From an uncultured Oscillospiraceae bacterium (lineage in GTDB: Bacteria; Bacillota; Clostridia; Oscillospirales; Oscillospiraceae): DNA of 37,115 nucleotides. The notes beneath the pieces are model-generated. The model saw only the letters and a list, made by a program, of their open reading frames with translations, did not search any database and had not been told where the DNA came from. This document shows positions 27,073-36,188 of the stretch, in pieces (the first letter of the stretch is position 1; every line of letters begins with the position of its first letter). Both the position numbers and the translations under genes were made by a program. Location of the stretch: contig CALXFT010000018.1 of NCBI GenBank assembly GCA_944387635.1, positions 1 to 37,115 of the forward strand, in the 5' to 3' direction.

Positions 27073-29169
27073 TCAGCTGACGCTGAACAGCAGCTCGCCG
27101 TAGGTGGGGAAGGGCCAGTACTTCTTGGGCGTCATGGTCTCCGCCTGGTCGGCGGCGGCGCGAAGCTCTGCCATTTTGCCCAGGACCGTGTCCCGGATGG
27201 CGGCGGACTCCGCCACCGCCCCCTGGCAGTCCTTCACAGCCCGGACCGCCGCCTCCAGGCCGTCGGCCTTCTCCGCGATCCGGTCGCACAGGCCGGACAG
27301 CTTGGTCAGCAGGCCGGTCTCATAGCCCCGGGGCACGTCGGGGGACACGGCCTTCTTGGCGGCGATGGCCTCCGCCAGTTCGGCGGTGCAGCTCTGGACC
27401 GCGGGCAGAATCTCCCTGCGGGCCATGTCCACCATGGTGTTGGCCTCGATGGTCACAGTCTTGCTGTAGTTATCCAGCATGATCTCACAGCGGGACTTCA
27501 GCTCCGCCTCGGTGAACACGCCGTGGGAGGTGAGCATCTTTACGTTCTTCTCGTCCAGCAGATGGGGCATGCAGTCGGGGGTGGTGGGGTAGTTGGACAG
27601 CCCCCGGACCTCCGTGGCCTCCCGTATCCAGGCCTCGTCGTAGCCGTTGCCGTTGAACAGAATCCGCTTGTGGTCCTTGATGGTCTTCTTGATCATCTGG
27701 TGCAGAACGGTCTCGAAGTCCTCGGCGGCCTCCAGCCGGTCGGCGTAGATCTTCAGGGACTCCGCCACGGCGGCGTTGAGCATCATGTTGGCGCAGGCGA
27801 TGGAGTTGGAGGAGCCCAGCATCCGGAACTCAAACTTGTTGCCCGTGAAGGCGAAGGGGGAGGTCCGGTTCCGGTCGGTGTTGTCCCTGGGGAACTTGGG
27901 CAGGACGCTGACGCCCAGCTTCATCAAGGTGGTGCCGGAGCCGTTGTAGGGGGTGTCGTTCTCAATGGCGTCCAGGATGGCGGTCAGCTCGTCGCCCAGG
28001 AAAATGGAGACCACGGCGGGCGGGGCCTCGTTGGCGCCCAGCCGGTGATCGTTGCCGGCGGTGGCCACGGACAGCCGCAGCAGATCCTGGTAGTCGTCCA
28101 CGGCCTTGATTACCGCGCACAGGAACAGCAGGAACTGGGCGTTCTCATAGGGGGTCTCGCCGGGGGACAGGAGGTTCACGCCGGTGTCCGTGGCGATGGA
28201 CCAGTTGTTGTGCTTGCCGGAGCCGTTGACGCCCTCGAAGGGCTTCTCATGGAGCAGGCACACCAGGCCGTGTTTGGCGGCCACCTTCTGCATGACCTCC
28301 ATGGTCAGCTGGTTGTGGTCCGTGGCGATGTTGGTGCTGGTGTAGATGGGCGCCAGCTCGTGCTGGGCCGGAGCCACCTCGTTGTGCTCGGTTTTGGCCA
28401 GGATGCCCAGCTTCCACAGCTCCTCGTTCAGGTCCGCCATGTAGGCCTCCACCCGCGGCTTGATGACGCCGAAGTAGTGGTCCTCCATCTCCTGGCCCTT
28501 GGGGGACTTGGCGCCGAAGAGGGTCCGGCCGGTGTAGACCAGGTCCCGGCGCTTGTTGTACATTTCCCGGTCAATGAGAAAGTACTCCTGCTCAGGACCC
28601 ACGGAGGTCTTGACGCACTTGACCGTGTCGTTGCCGAAGAGCCTTACGATCCGCAGAGCCTGCTTGTTCAGGGCCTCCATGGACCGCAGCAGGGGGGTCT
28701 TCTTATCCAGGGCCTCGCCGCCGTAGGCGCAGAAGGCGGTGGGGATGCAAAGGGTTTTGCCCTTCAGGAAGGCGTAGGAGGTGGGGTCCCAGGCGGTGTA
28801 GCCTCTGGCCTCGAAGGTGGCCCGCAGGCCGCCGGAGGGGAAGCTGGAGGCGTCGGGCTCGCCCTTAATCAGCTCCTTGCCGGAGAATTCCATAATCACG
28901 CCGCCGTCGGGAGAGGGGGAAATGAAGCTGTCGTGCTTCTCGGCGGTGATGCCGGTCAGAGGCTGGAACCAGTGGGTGTAGTGGGTGGCCCCGTTCTTCA
29001 CGGCCCAGTCCTTCATGGCCGCGGCCACGGCGTTGGCCACGCCCACGTCCAGATCGGTACCCTCGTCAATGGTCTTGCGCAGGGAGTTGTAGACCCGCGC
29101 CGGCAGGGTTGCCTTCATAATTCTGTCGTCGAAGACCTTGCTTCCAAACATTTCTGCTGCATTGCTCAT
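27073..29169 (-). CDS. glnN: Glutamine synthetase type III
   Basis: 698 residues, the size of GSIII and much longer than GSI. It makes glutamine from glutamate, ammonia and ATP. Features visible: the GSIII N-terminal region ([29 protein letters not shown]), the [20 protein letters not shown] signature, and the catalytic core with [10 protein letters not shown]. Nucleotide/metal segments are [30 protein letters not shown] and [14 protein letters not shown]. The start ATG 29169 follows AGGAGGA. Its promoter (29373-29401) is separated from the gene by a leader of about 200 bases carrying a terminator and ANTAR-type hairpins. The T-box/asnB unit follows within 30 bases with no terminator seen between. 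Confidence 0.96.
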   Translation of the reverse strand: MSNAAEMFGSKVFDDRIMKATLPARVYNSLRKTIDEGTDLDVGVANAVAAAMKDWAVKNGATHYTHWFQPLTGITAEKHDSFISPSPDGGVIMEFSGKELIKGEPDASSFPSGGLRATFEARGYTAWDPTSYAFLKGKTLCIPTAFCAYGGEALDKKTPLLRSMEALNKQALRIVRLFGNDTVKCVKTSVGPEQEYFLIDREMYNKRRDLVYTGRTLFGAKSPKGQEMEDHYFGVIKPRVEAYMADLNEELWKLGILAKTEHNEVAPAQHELAPIYTSTNIATDHNQLTMEVMQKVAAKHGLVCLLHEKPFEGVNGSGKHNNWSIATDTGVNLLSPGETPYENAQFLLFLCAVIKAVDDYQDLLRLSVATAGNDHRLGANEAPPAVVSIFLGDELTAILDAIENDTPYNGSGTTLMKLGVSVLPKFPRDNTDRNRTSPFAFTGNKFEFRMLGSSNSIACANMMLNAAVAESLKIYADRLEAAEDFETVLHQMIKKTIKDHKRILFNGNGYDEAWIREATEVRGLSNYPTTPDCMPHLLDEKNVKMLTSHGVFTEAELKSRCEIMLDNYSKTVTIEANTMVDMARREILPAVQSCTAELAEAIAAKKAVSPDVPRGYETGLLTKLSGLCDRIAEKADGLEAAVRAVKDCQGAVAESAAIRDTVLGKMAELRAAADQAETMTPKKYWPFPTYGELLFSVS

Positions 29170-29189
29170 GAAAATCCTCCTCATAAGGA

Positions 29190-29239
29190 CAACGGCGCCC
29201 CGCCTTTCCGGACACGCCGGGAAAGTCAAGACGCCGTTG
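29190..29239 (-). promoter_or_regulatory. Second glnN leader hairpin with an alternative ANTAR-type hairpin
   Basis: On the minus strand CAACGGCG (29239-29232) can pair with CGCCGTTG (29197-29190) across a 34-base loop that itself folds. Alternatively AAGGC-AACGGC-GUCUU (29243-29228) forms a 5-bp hairpin with a hexaloop having A1 and G4, destroying the first stem. No T-run follows. The SD of glnN lies about 12 bases downstream. Confidence 0.5.
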
Positions 29240-29313
29240 CCTTTGTTTTTTCACCAGTTATTCCATTTTCTCCCGTTTCCTTGGGAAACCGGTCTTTTTT
29301 CGGCCCAAGCCAT

Positions 29314-29363
29314 AAAAAAGAGGCAAAGCCGCCATTGGTTACTCCAAAGACGCCTTTGCCTTT
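29314..29363 (-). promoter_or_regulatory. glnN leader attenuator: ANTAR-type hairpins overlapping a terminator
   Basis: Immediately after the predicted transcription start, AAAGGC-AAAGGC-GUCUUU (29363-29346) folds as a 6-bp hairpin with hexaloop AAAGGC. After a 5-base linker, AACC-AAUGGC-GG-c-UU (29340-29326) gives a weaker hairpin with hexaloop AAUGGC. Both loops have A at 1 and G at 4. The competing structure is a terminator: AGGCAAAG pairs with CUUUGCCU, followed by CUUUUUU (T-run 29319-29314). Confidence 0.65.
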
Positions 29364-29372
29364 ACACGGGGC

Positions 29373-29401
29373 ATTTTACACCTCCTGGCCCGGTTTGTCA
29401 A
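29373..29401 (-). promoter_or_regulatory. Promoter of glnN
   Basis: On the minus strand: consensus -35 TTGACA (29396-29401), 17 bases, -10 TAAAAT (29373-29378). It is back to back with the plus-strand promoter at 29452-29480. Confidence 0.85.
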
Positions 29402-29451
29402 GCCCCATCTTCCAAAATTTTCTCCCGCCGAGAATTTCTGCCAATCTCGCA

Positions 29452-29480
29452 TTGACAAACGGGAATTTTTCCTGTATCAT
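29452..29480 (+). promoter_or_regulatory. Promoter facing the glutamate synthase cluster
   Basis: Consensus -35 TTGACA (29452-29457), 17 bases, -10 TATCAT (29475-29480). Only 50 bases separate its -35 from the glnN -35, so the two promoters could share operators. Confidence 0.85.
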
Positions 29481-29486
29481 TTACGC

Positions 29487-29550
29487 AAATGAGCAAAGGG
29501 GTTCATTTCGACGGAAACGCGGTTTCCATCGAAATGGACCCTTTTTTCTT
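29487..29550 (+). promoter_or_regulatory. Plus-strand leader: ANTAR-type hairpin overlapping a terminator (GOGAT attenuator or small RNA)
   Basis: From the predicted start, AAATGAGC (29487-29494) pairs over 8 bp (one G-U) with GTTCATTT (29501-29508) around hexaloop AAAGGG, with A1 and G4. The alternative is a 17-bp terminator stem (29495-29511 with 29529-29545) plus an inner GGAAAC/GTTTCC stem, ending in TTTTTTCTTTT. The two are mutually exclusive. It could attenuate the GOGAT operon that starts 490 bases downstream, or, if termination is constitutive, produce a small RNA of about 60 bases. Confidence 0.6.
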
Positions 29551-29626
29551 TTCATGCTGATCCCGCCGCGGCAAAGCGTTTCCGCAAGCGTCAGATAAAC
29601 CCAGGACATTGCGATCACCGCCAGGC

Positions 29627-29975
29627 CCTTGGCTCTCCTGGAAGGAGAGCTGGCACTGCCGACGCAGGAGGCGGTGACTGAGAGGTTTGGGCAGTACGTT
29701 TTTGTAGAATGCTGAGACAGCGGTAAGTGCTCCCCGACCCCTCCCGGCGCGCCCTTCGTTTCGTGCCGGTATTGCCCTAAGCGCCAAATTGGTGCAGTGA
29801 CCGTGTGAAGCGTAAGCATCCTGGCAGCTGCCCAGACGTGAGCTATCCAGGCAGGAACGGATACCGGAAGATTTTGGTTCAGCTGAAGGCGGTTGATTCA
29901 TGGTTTCCATAAGAACGGGGTCCTCCTATCCCCCCTCTCAGTCACGCTTCGCTTCTCCCAAGGAGCGAGCCAAGG
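29627..29975. repeat. Composite palindromic (MITE-like) repeat, copy 3, with a nested repeat
   Basis: The left end is CCTTGGCTCTCC with GGAGAGCTGGC and GGCGGTGACTGAGAGG. The middle GAATGCTGAGACAGCGGTAA and GTGCTCCCC match copy 2. The right end is CCCTCTCAGTCACGC...GAGCCAAGG (29967-29975). It carries the 131-bp repeat (29737-29867) inside. No gene. It lies between the plus-strand promoter/leader and the first GOGAT gene. Confidence 0.8.
29737..29867. repeat. 131-bp dispersed repeat, copy B
   Basis: Direct-orientation partner of 24806-24936, of equal length, with shared blocks such as CTTCGTTTCGTGCCGGTATT-like sequence and GGCAGCTGCCCAGACG. Nested within the composite repeat 29627-29975. Confidence 0.8.
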
Positions 29976-30040
29976 CGGCCCCGCGGGCCACAGGGTGAGT
30001 CAGGTCAATAAGCATATTATTTGAAAGGAATGCAGTGGCT

Positions 30041-31138
30041 ATGAGTAAGAAAGAAGGTCAGATCCGGATTCCCTCGGGCTGCGCCATCGCGGCCGTGATC
30101 TCCAGGGAAGGCCGCCGGATGTCCGGCGAAAAAATCGTTGAGGCCATGAAGCCCATGCACGCCCGGTCCAACGGCTTGGGCGGCGGCTTCGCGGCCTACG
30201 GCATCTATCCGCAGTACCGGGACTTTTACGCCTTCCACCTGTTTTTCGACAACCGGGACGCCCGGAAGGACTGCGAACGCTACCTGAAGGAGAACTTCGA
30301 GATCGTCCAGGCCGAGGTGATCCCCACCCGGAATCTCCCTCAGATCACCAACGTCCCCATGATCTGGCGCTACTTCCTGTCCCCCTTCGCCTCGGTGCTG
30401 GTCCGGGAGAATATCCGGGAAGAGGACCTGGTCTCCCGGACGGTCATGACCATCAACGAGGGCATGGACGGGGCCTACGTCTTCTCCAGCGGCAAGAACA
30501 TGGGCGCCTTCAAGGCCGTGGGCTATCCGGAGGACGTGGGGGCCTTCTATAAGCTGGAGGAATACCAGGGCTACTCCTGGACCGCCCACGGCCGCTATCC
30601 CACCAACACCCCCGGCTGGTGGGGCGGAGCCCACCCCTTCACCCTGCTGGACTACTCCATCGTCCACAACGGCGAGATCTCCTCCTATGACGCCAACCGC
30701 CGCTTCCTGGAGATGTTCGGCTACCGCTGCTCCCTGCAGACGGACACGGAGGTCATCGCCTATATGATGGACTATCTGCTCCGGGTCCAGAAGCTGTCTC
30801 TGGAGGACGCCGCCGCCGTGGCGGCCGCCCCTTTCTGGAGCACCATCGAGAACAACCCGGACCCGAAGGAGCGTCAGCGGCTGACCTACCTGCGGACCGT
30901 GTTCCCCAGCCTGCTGATCACCGGCCCCTTCTCCATTGTCCTGGGCTTCAACGGCGGCCTCATGGCCCTGAACGACCGGCTGAAGCTGCGCTCCATGGTG
31001 ACGGGAGAGAAGGACGACCTGGTATTCATCGCCAGCGAGGAGGCGGCCATCCGGGTCATGGAGCCGGAGGCGGAGAACATCCACGCCCCCGCCGGCGGCC
31101 AGGCGGTGATCGTAAAAGTAAAGGAAGGTGCTTACTGA
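30041..31138 (+). CDS. Glutamate synthase glutaminase subunit (class II amidotransferase domain)
   Basis: 365 residues. It corresponds to the N-terminal glutaminase domain of bacterial GltB as a separate protein. The expected catalytic Cys is Cys14 in IPSGCAIAAVISREGRR, so a 13-residue propeptide would need removal, as in GltB. Further class II features are AHGRYPTNTPGWWGGAHPF, VHNGEISSYDANRRFLE and TDTEVIAYMMD. It should supply ammonia from glutamine to the FMN subunit encoded two bases downstream. AAAGGA (30025-30030) could serve ATG 30041 or the GTG at 30035; I chose ATG. No promoter is visible immediately upstream. The nearest is at 29452-29480, across an attenuator and a repeat. Confidence 0.88.
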   Translation: MSKKEGQIRIPSGCAIAAVISREGRRMSGEKIVEAMKPMHARSNGLGGGFAAYGIYPQYRDFYAFHLFFDNRDARKDCERYLKENFEIVQAEVIPTRNLPQITNVPMIWRYFLSPFASVLVRENIREEDLVSRTVMTINEGMDGAYVFSSGKNMGAFKAVGYPEDVGAFYKLEEYQGYSWTAHGRYPTNTPGWWGGAHPFTLLDYSIVHNGEISSYDANRRFLEMFGYRCSLQTDTEVIAYMMDYLLRVQKLSLEDAAAVAAAPFWSTIENNPDPKERQRLTYLRTVFPSLLITGPFSIVLGFNGGLMALNDRLKLRSMVTGEKDDLVFIASEEAAIRVMEPEAENIHAPAGGQAVIVKVKEGAY

Positions 31139-31140
31139 TT

Positions 31141-32646
<1,506 letters not shown>

Positions 32647-32658
32647 GAGGTGTATGGA

Positions 32659-33087
32659 ATGAAACGGGTTTATGTAAACGAAGAATGGTGCCTGGGCTGC
32701 CGCCTGTGCGAATACAACTGCGCCTTCGCCAACTCCGGCATGACGGACATGGTCAAGGCCCTGAAGGGAAAGCCCATCTTCCCCCGGGTCCGGGTGGACG
32801 GGGACCGGGACATCCATTTCGCCGTGTCCTGCCGCCACTGCCGGGACCCCCTGTGCGTCAAAAGCTGCATCTGCGGAGCCCTGTACCGGAAGGACGGCCG
32901 GGTCCGGGTGGACCGGGACAGGTGCGTGGGCTGTCTGACCTGCGTGCTGGTGTGTCCTTACGGGGCATTGACCCTTTCGGAAAGGGGTACGGTCCAGAAG
33001 TGCGAGCTGTGTCTGGAAAACGCCTGTGGGGAGCCTGCCTGCGTCCTGGGCTGCCCCAACCGGGCCATCGTCTACGAAGAGAGGTGA
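32659..33087 (+). CDS. 4Fe-4S ferredoxin-like electron carrier (HycB/DMSO-reductase subunit type)
   Basis: 142 residues with four cysteine clusters: CLGCRLCEYNC near the start, CRHCRDPLCVKSC, CVGCLTCVLVC, and CELCLENACGEPACVLGC at the end. This is the layout of four-cluster electron-transfer subunits such as HycB. In this cluster it presumably passes electrons between the FAD oxidoreductase and the FMN subunit. ATG 32659 is chosen with GAGAGG 8 bases upstream; a GTG three codons earlier overlaps that site. It sits 12 bases after gltB and 4 bases before the next gene. Confidence 0.88.
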   Translation: MKRVYVNEEWCLGCRLCEYNCAFANSGMTDMVKALKGKPIFPRVRVDGDRDIHFAVSCRHCRDPLCVKSCICGALYRKDGRVRVDRDRCVGCLTCVLVCPYGALTLSERGTVQKCELCLENACGEPACVLGCPNRAIVYEER

Positions 33088-33091
33088 GCGC

Positions 33092-34339
33092 ATGAAACAC
33101 TATGTTATCGCGGGCAACGGCGTGGCCGCCGCCGGATGCGTGGAGGGCATCCGCAGCGTGGACTCGGAAGGCCCCATCACCCTGGTGTCCAGGGAGAACC
33201 ACCCGGTCTACTGCCGCCCTCTGATCTCCTATTACCTGGCTGGCAAGACCAAGCCGGAGCGGATGGGCTACCGGCCGGAGCGCTTCTATGAAGACAACGG
33301 CTGCACGGTCCTCTACGGAACCTCCGTGGACACACTCTCCCCGGAAGCCTCCCGCGTCACTCTCAGCGACGGCAGAGTCCTTCCCTACGACGCCCTCTGT
33401 GTAGCCGCCGGCTCGTCCCCCTTTGTGCCACCCATGGAGGGGCTGGAGAAGGTTGAGAAGAAGTTCAGCTTCATGACCCTGGACGACGCCCTGGCCCTGG
33501 AACAGGCCCTGACTCCGGACAGCCGGGTGCTCATCGTGGGGGCGGGCCTCATCGGCCTGAAATGCGCCGAGGGGATCTGCGGCCGGGCGGCGAAAATCAC
33601 GGTCTGCGACCTGGCGGACCGGGTGCTCTCCAGCATTCTGGACGCGGACACCGCCCCCATGGTCAGCGGCCTTCTGGAAAGCAAGGGCCTGGAGCTGCTT
33701 CTGGGCGACAGTGTGGCCCGGTTCGAGCCGGGCAAAGCCCATATGCGCGGCGGCAAGACCGTGGAATTCGACGTGCTGGTCACTGCCGTAGGCGTCCGGC
33801 CCAACACCGGCCTGGTCAGAGACGCCGGAGGCGCGGTGAACCGGGGCATCGTCATCGACGAAACCATGGCCACCAGCCTGCCCGGGGTCTACGCCGCCGG
33901 GGACTGCGCCGAGGGCTACGACCTGTCCCTGGGGGCCAATCGGGTCCTGGCTCTGCTGCCCAGCGCCTACATCCAGGGGTACACCGCCGGGGTGAACATG
34001 GCCGGAGGCAGGCAGGTCTTTGACCGGGGCATCCCCATGAACGCCATCGGCTTCTTCGGCATGCACATCATGACCGCCGGGACCTATGTATCGGAAGCCG
34101 GCGGCGGCCGGGTCTTCGCCTGGTCCCAGGGCGGCAAGGCCAAGAAGTTCTTCTGCAAGGACGGTCTGCTCAAGGGCTATATTCTCATAGACGCCGTGGA
34201 CCGGGGCGGGATCTACACCGCCCTGATCCGGGAGCAGACGCCTCTGGACACGGTGGATTTGCCCCTGCTGGTTCGAGAACCCACCTTTATGGCCTTCCCG
34301 GCCCAGGCCCGGAAGGAAAAATTCGCAAGCGAGGTGTGA
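33092..34339 (+). CDS. FAD-dependent NAD(P) oxidoreductase of the glutamate synthase cluster
   Basis: 415 residues of the Pyr_redox_2 fold. The N-terminal FAD-binding segment is YVIAGNGVAAAGCVEGI; this GNGVAAAG replaces the usual GxGxxG with the NAS/NirB-like form. The NAD(P) loop is VLIVGAGLIGLKCAEGI at about residues 147-163. A second FAD motif GVYAAGDCAEGYD lies near 265-277. The C-terminal 110 residues include VFAWSQGGKAKKFFC and resemble the dimerisation part of NirB/rubredoxin-reductase-like proteins. By position it takes the role of the GltD small subunit, feeding NAD(P)H electrons to the GOGAT. Start ATG with GAGGTGA upstream. Confidence 0.87.
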   Translation: MKHYVIAGNGVAAAGCVEGIRSVDSEGPITLVSRENHPVYCRPLISYYLAGKTKPERMGYRPERFYEDNGCTVLYGTSVDTLSPEASRVTLSDGRVLPYDALCVAAGSSPFVPPMEGLEKVEKKFSFMTLDDALALEQALTPDSRVLIVGAGLIGLKCAEGICGRAAKITVCDLADRVLSSILDADTAPMVSGLLESKGLELLLGDSVARFEPGKAHMRGGKTVEFDVLVTAVGVRPNTGLVRDAGGAVNRGIVIDETMATSLPGVYAAGDCAEGYDLSLGANRVLALLPSAYIQGYTAGVNMAGGRQVFDRGIPMNAIGFFGMHIMTAGTYVSEAGGGRVFAWSQGGKAKKFFCKDGLLKGYILIDAVDRGGIYTALIREQTPLDTVDLPLLVREPTFMAFPAQARKEKFASEV

Positions 34340-34342
34340 TTT

Positions 34343-35062
34343 ATGGAACTGAACGCGAAGAATCTGGAATTCCGGGAGCTGAACCGGCAGCTGCGCCAAG
34401 GCGGCAGCGTCTTTCATATTACGGGCTGCTGCGGCCAGCGGTTCATCGCCGCCGGCATGGACGGCAAGACCATCACCATTGAGGGCATCCCCGGCAACGC
34501 CCTGGGAGCCTATCTCAACGGCGCTTCCATTGAGGTCCTGGCCAACGCCCAGGACGCCGTAGGCGACACCATGAACGACGGGCAGATCCTCATCCACGGC
34601 AACATCGGCGACGCGGCGGGCTACGCCATGCGGGGCGGGCGGATTTACGTCAAGGGCAGCGCGGGCTACCGGGCCGGAATCCACATGAAGCAGTATCGGG
34701 ACAAGGTGCCTGTCATGATCATCGGCGGCGTGGCAGGCAGCTTCCTGGGCGAATACCAGGCCGGGGGCTTGATCCTGGTTCTGGGCATGAACCGGGGCGG
34801 CGCTCCCCTGGTGGGGGAGTTTCCCTGCACCGGCATGCACGGGGGCAAAATGCTCCTGCGGGGGGACGTCACCGGCATCCGGTTCCCCCGCGGCGTATGC
34901 CCGCGGCCTGCCGGGGAAGCGGACCTGGCGGAAATTCTGCCGGAGCTGGAGCGGTACTGCGGCCTGTTCGGCTATGACCGGAATCAGGTCCTGGACGCCC
35001 CCTTCACCCTGATAACTCCGGACAGCGGCAACCCCTACCGGCAGATGTATGCAGCCAACTGA
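34343..35062 (+). CDS. Glutamate synthase GXGXG-domain subunit (GltB C-terminal domain)
   Basis: 239 residues forming the right-handed beta-helix of the GltB C-terminal domain as a separate protein. The repeated GxGxxxG pattern is clear: IEGIPGNALGAYLNG, ILIHGNIGDAAGYAMRGGRIYVKGSAGYRAG, IIGGVAGSFLGEYQAGG, and LVLGMNRGG. In fused GltB this domain is structural, holding the glutaminase and synthase domains together. Here it completes the five-gene split enzyme. It begins 3 bases after the FAD oxidoreductase stop and is the last gene of the operon. No classic terminator follows, only a GC hairpin (35086-35102) and a repeat. Confidence 0.9.
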   Translation: MELNAKNLEFRELNRQLRQGGSVFHITGCCGQRFIAAGMDGKTITIEGIPGNALGAYLNGASIEVLANAQDAVGDTMNDGQILIHGNIGDAAGYAMRGGRIYVKGSAGYRAGIHMKQYRDKVPVMIIGGVAGSFLGEYQAGGLILVLGMNRGGAPLVGEFPCTGMHGGKMLLRGDVTGIRFPRGVCPRPAGEADLAEILPELERYCGLFGYDRNQVLDAPFTLITPDSGNPYRQMYAAN

Positions 35063-35085
35063 AGGGTGGGCGGAATCCACCGTCC

Positions 35086-35131
35086 GCGGCCCGCAGGGCC
35101 GCCTTGACTCGCCCATTGGGGTAAGCCAAGG
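35086..35131. repeat. GC hairpin plus CCTTG...CAAGG palindrome
   Basis: GCGGCCC-gca-GGGCCGC (35086-35102) is joined to CCTTGACTCGCCC...GGGGTAAGCCAAGG (35102-35131). It is a short, inverted-orientation member of the repeat family whose larger copies end at 16031 and 29975. It may serve as the transcript end of the GOGAT operon. Confidence 0.6.
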
Positions 35132-35167
35132 GCTGTGGCGGAAGTGAATGGCAGTGTAAGCGGGCAG

Positions 35168-35650
35168 TCAGCGCCGCGGCGGATTTTCCGCCAACGCAGA
35201 GCGTTCACAGAAAAATCCAATGCAGAAAACAATTATCATGTAAACAAGCGCTATCACTTGCAGGGCGTCCATTGCTGCCCTGCCTGCATAATTCAATTGG
35301 CTTTCAGCAAGTCTCGCAATCCCGCCAAATAAATACAGTGGTGTTGAAGCGGAAAACATTTGTGAAAAGCCCGCTAATATCAGGCTTCTTGTTTCATCTG
35401 TTTCAAGCCGGAACTGCCAAAGGTATACCAGCAGGGAACAAAAACCCACTGTATGAGCAATCAGTACTACGGGAACTGTTTTCCATCTGCGCGCGTACCG
35501 TTTGCCCAGATAAAACCAAAAAACTGTTGTGCACAGAGGAAGCAGGTAGAAAGCCGCCATGCCAATTACAGGAACCGCAATCAGCATATTAACAAAATAT
35601 CCAACTGCTACAGGAACAAAAGTCAACAGGAATAGAACACTTTTTCTCAT
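35168..35650 (-). CDS. Small polytopic membrane protein, unknown function
   Basis: 160 residues with four or five hydrophobic helices (about 4-24, 28-48, 58-77, 88-110 and 130-152). Basic residues cluster after the second helix (GKRYARRWK). I recognise no family. ATG 35650 follows GAGGAG at about 9-10 bases. The base composition is visibly lower in GC (by eye about 45%) than all neighbours (about 60% or more), and codon use is correspondingly AT-richer. It is read against the GOGAT operon and has no partner gene. Composition suggests recent acquisition. Confidence 0.6.
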   Translation of the reverse strand: MRKSVLFLLTFVPVAVGYFVNMLIAVPVIGMAAFYLLPLCTTVFWFYLGKRYARRWKTVPVVLIAHTVGFCSLLVYLWQFRLETDETRSLILAGFSQMFSASTPLYLFGGIARLAESQLNYAGRAAMDALQVIALVYMIIVFCIGFFCERSALAENPPRR

Positions 35651-35948
35651 ACAGCGCCATCTCCTCAAATTGCCGTCTATTTCACCATTACCGTTCATGT
35701 TGTATCGGAGGCTGCGGATATTCAGAAGCTGCCGCCGCCACTTCCTGAAGCGGCCCGCCGGAAAAGCTCAGATTGCCCTGACAAAAGCGGATGCCGGCAG
35801 AATTTGGCGCAGCATATCAGCACAGGTTTTCCGTTTCCTTGCGGAAAATGCAGGATGCGCAAACGAAGCGCTCCCCAGAGGAAGTTTCGCGGGATGTCCG
35901 TGAGCGGAACGTGAAGTTCATCGAAAGGAGCGCCAGGGGCAGCCTCTC
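35651..35948. other. Noncoding stretch, nothing recognised
   Basis: About 300 bases between two minus-strand reading frames. Open frames here lack ribosome sites and family-like sequence. No hairpin with a T-run or promoter pair was seen. Confidence 0.4.
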
Positions 35949-36122
35949 TCACGTCAGGAGCATTCCCGGCAGTCCATGGTCCCGGAAGGCCGGACAAGTG
36001 CAGGCCGCGTCCGGGTTGTCGCTGCTGTTCTCGATCTCCTTGGAAAACAGCTGGGCCGTTTCCAAAAAGTCCCCGGCCAGGCATTGGAAGCGGTCAAAAT
36101 ACCACGGTTTTTTCAGAATCAT
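35949..36122 (-). CDS. Small hypothetical ORF (57 aa), possible truncated gene
   Basis: Begins MILKKPWYFDRFQCLAGDF and ends GLPGMLLT. The ATG has a GAGGA site about 9 bases upstream (minus strand). The first 18 residues resemble the N-terminus of FliB-like lysine-N-methylase proteins, which start 'Y..F.C.G..C.D.CC..W'. Here, however, the Cys-rich continuation is missing, replaced by LETAQLFSKEIENSS. It could be a truncated relic or an unrelated small protein. It lies just beyond the terminator of the DivIVA-like gene. Confidence 0.35.
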   Translation of the reverse strand: MILKKPWYFDRFQCLAGDFLETAQLFSKEIENSSDNPDAACTCPAFRDHGLPGMLLT

Positions 36123-36144
36123 GGACTTTCATCCTCTTTCCTAT

Positions 36145-36168
36145 AAAAAAAGCCCCCGAAACGGGGGC
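36145..36168 (-). terminator. Terminator of the DivIVA-like gene
   Basis: GCCCCCG-aaa-CGGGGGC (36152-36168) followed on the minus strand by seven T (A-run 36145-36151), 20 bases past the stop codon. Confidence 0.9.
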
Positions 36169-36188
36169 AATTTCAGGCAAACCATGGC

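Noticed and set aside
29511-29532. A second A1/G4 hexaloop hairpin in the plus-strand leader
   Set aside because: The GGAAAC/GTTTCC stem closes on a 3-base loop. No register gives a stable stem with a six-base A1/G4 loop, so only one such hairpin is claimed there.
29995-30030. Promoter directly before the first GOGAT gene (TATTAT at 30015-30020)
   Set aside because: It lies only a few bases from the ribosome site and has no -35 at the right distance.
35722-36084. A 120-residue minus-strand open frame
   Set aside because: It has no ribosome site and a low-complexity Gly/Pro/Arg composition, and it overlaps the better supported 57-aa frame in another register.
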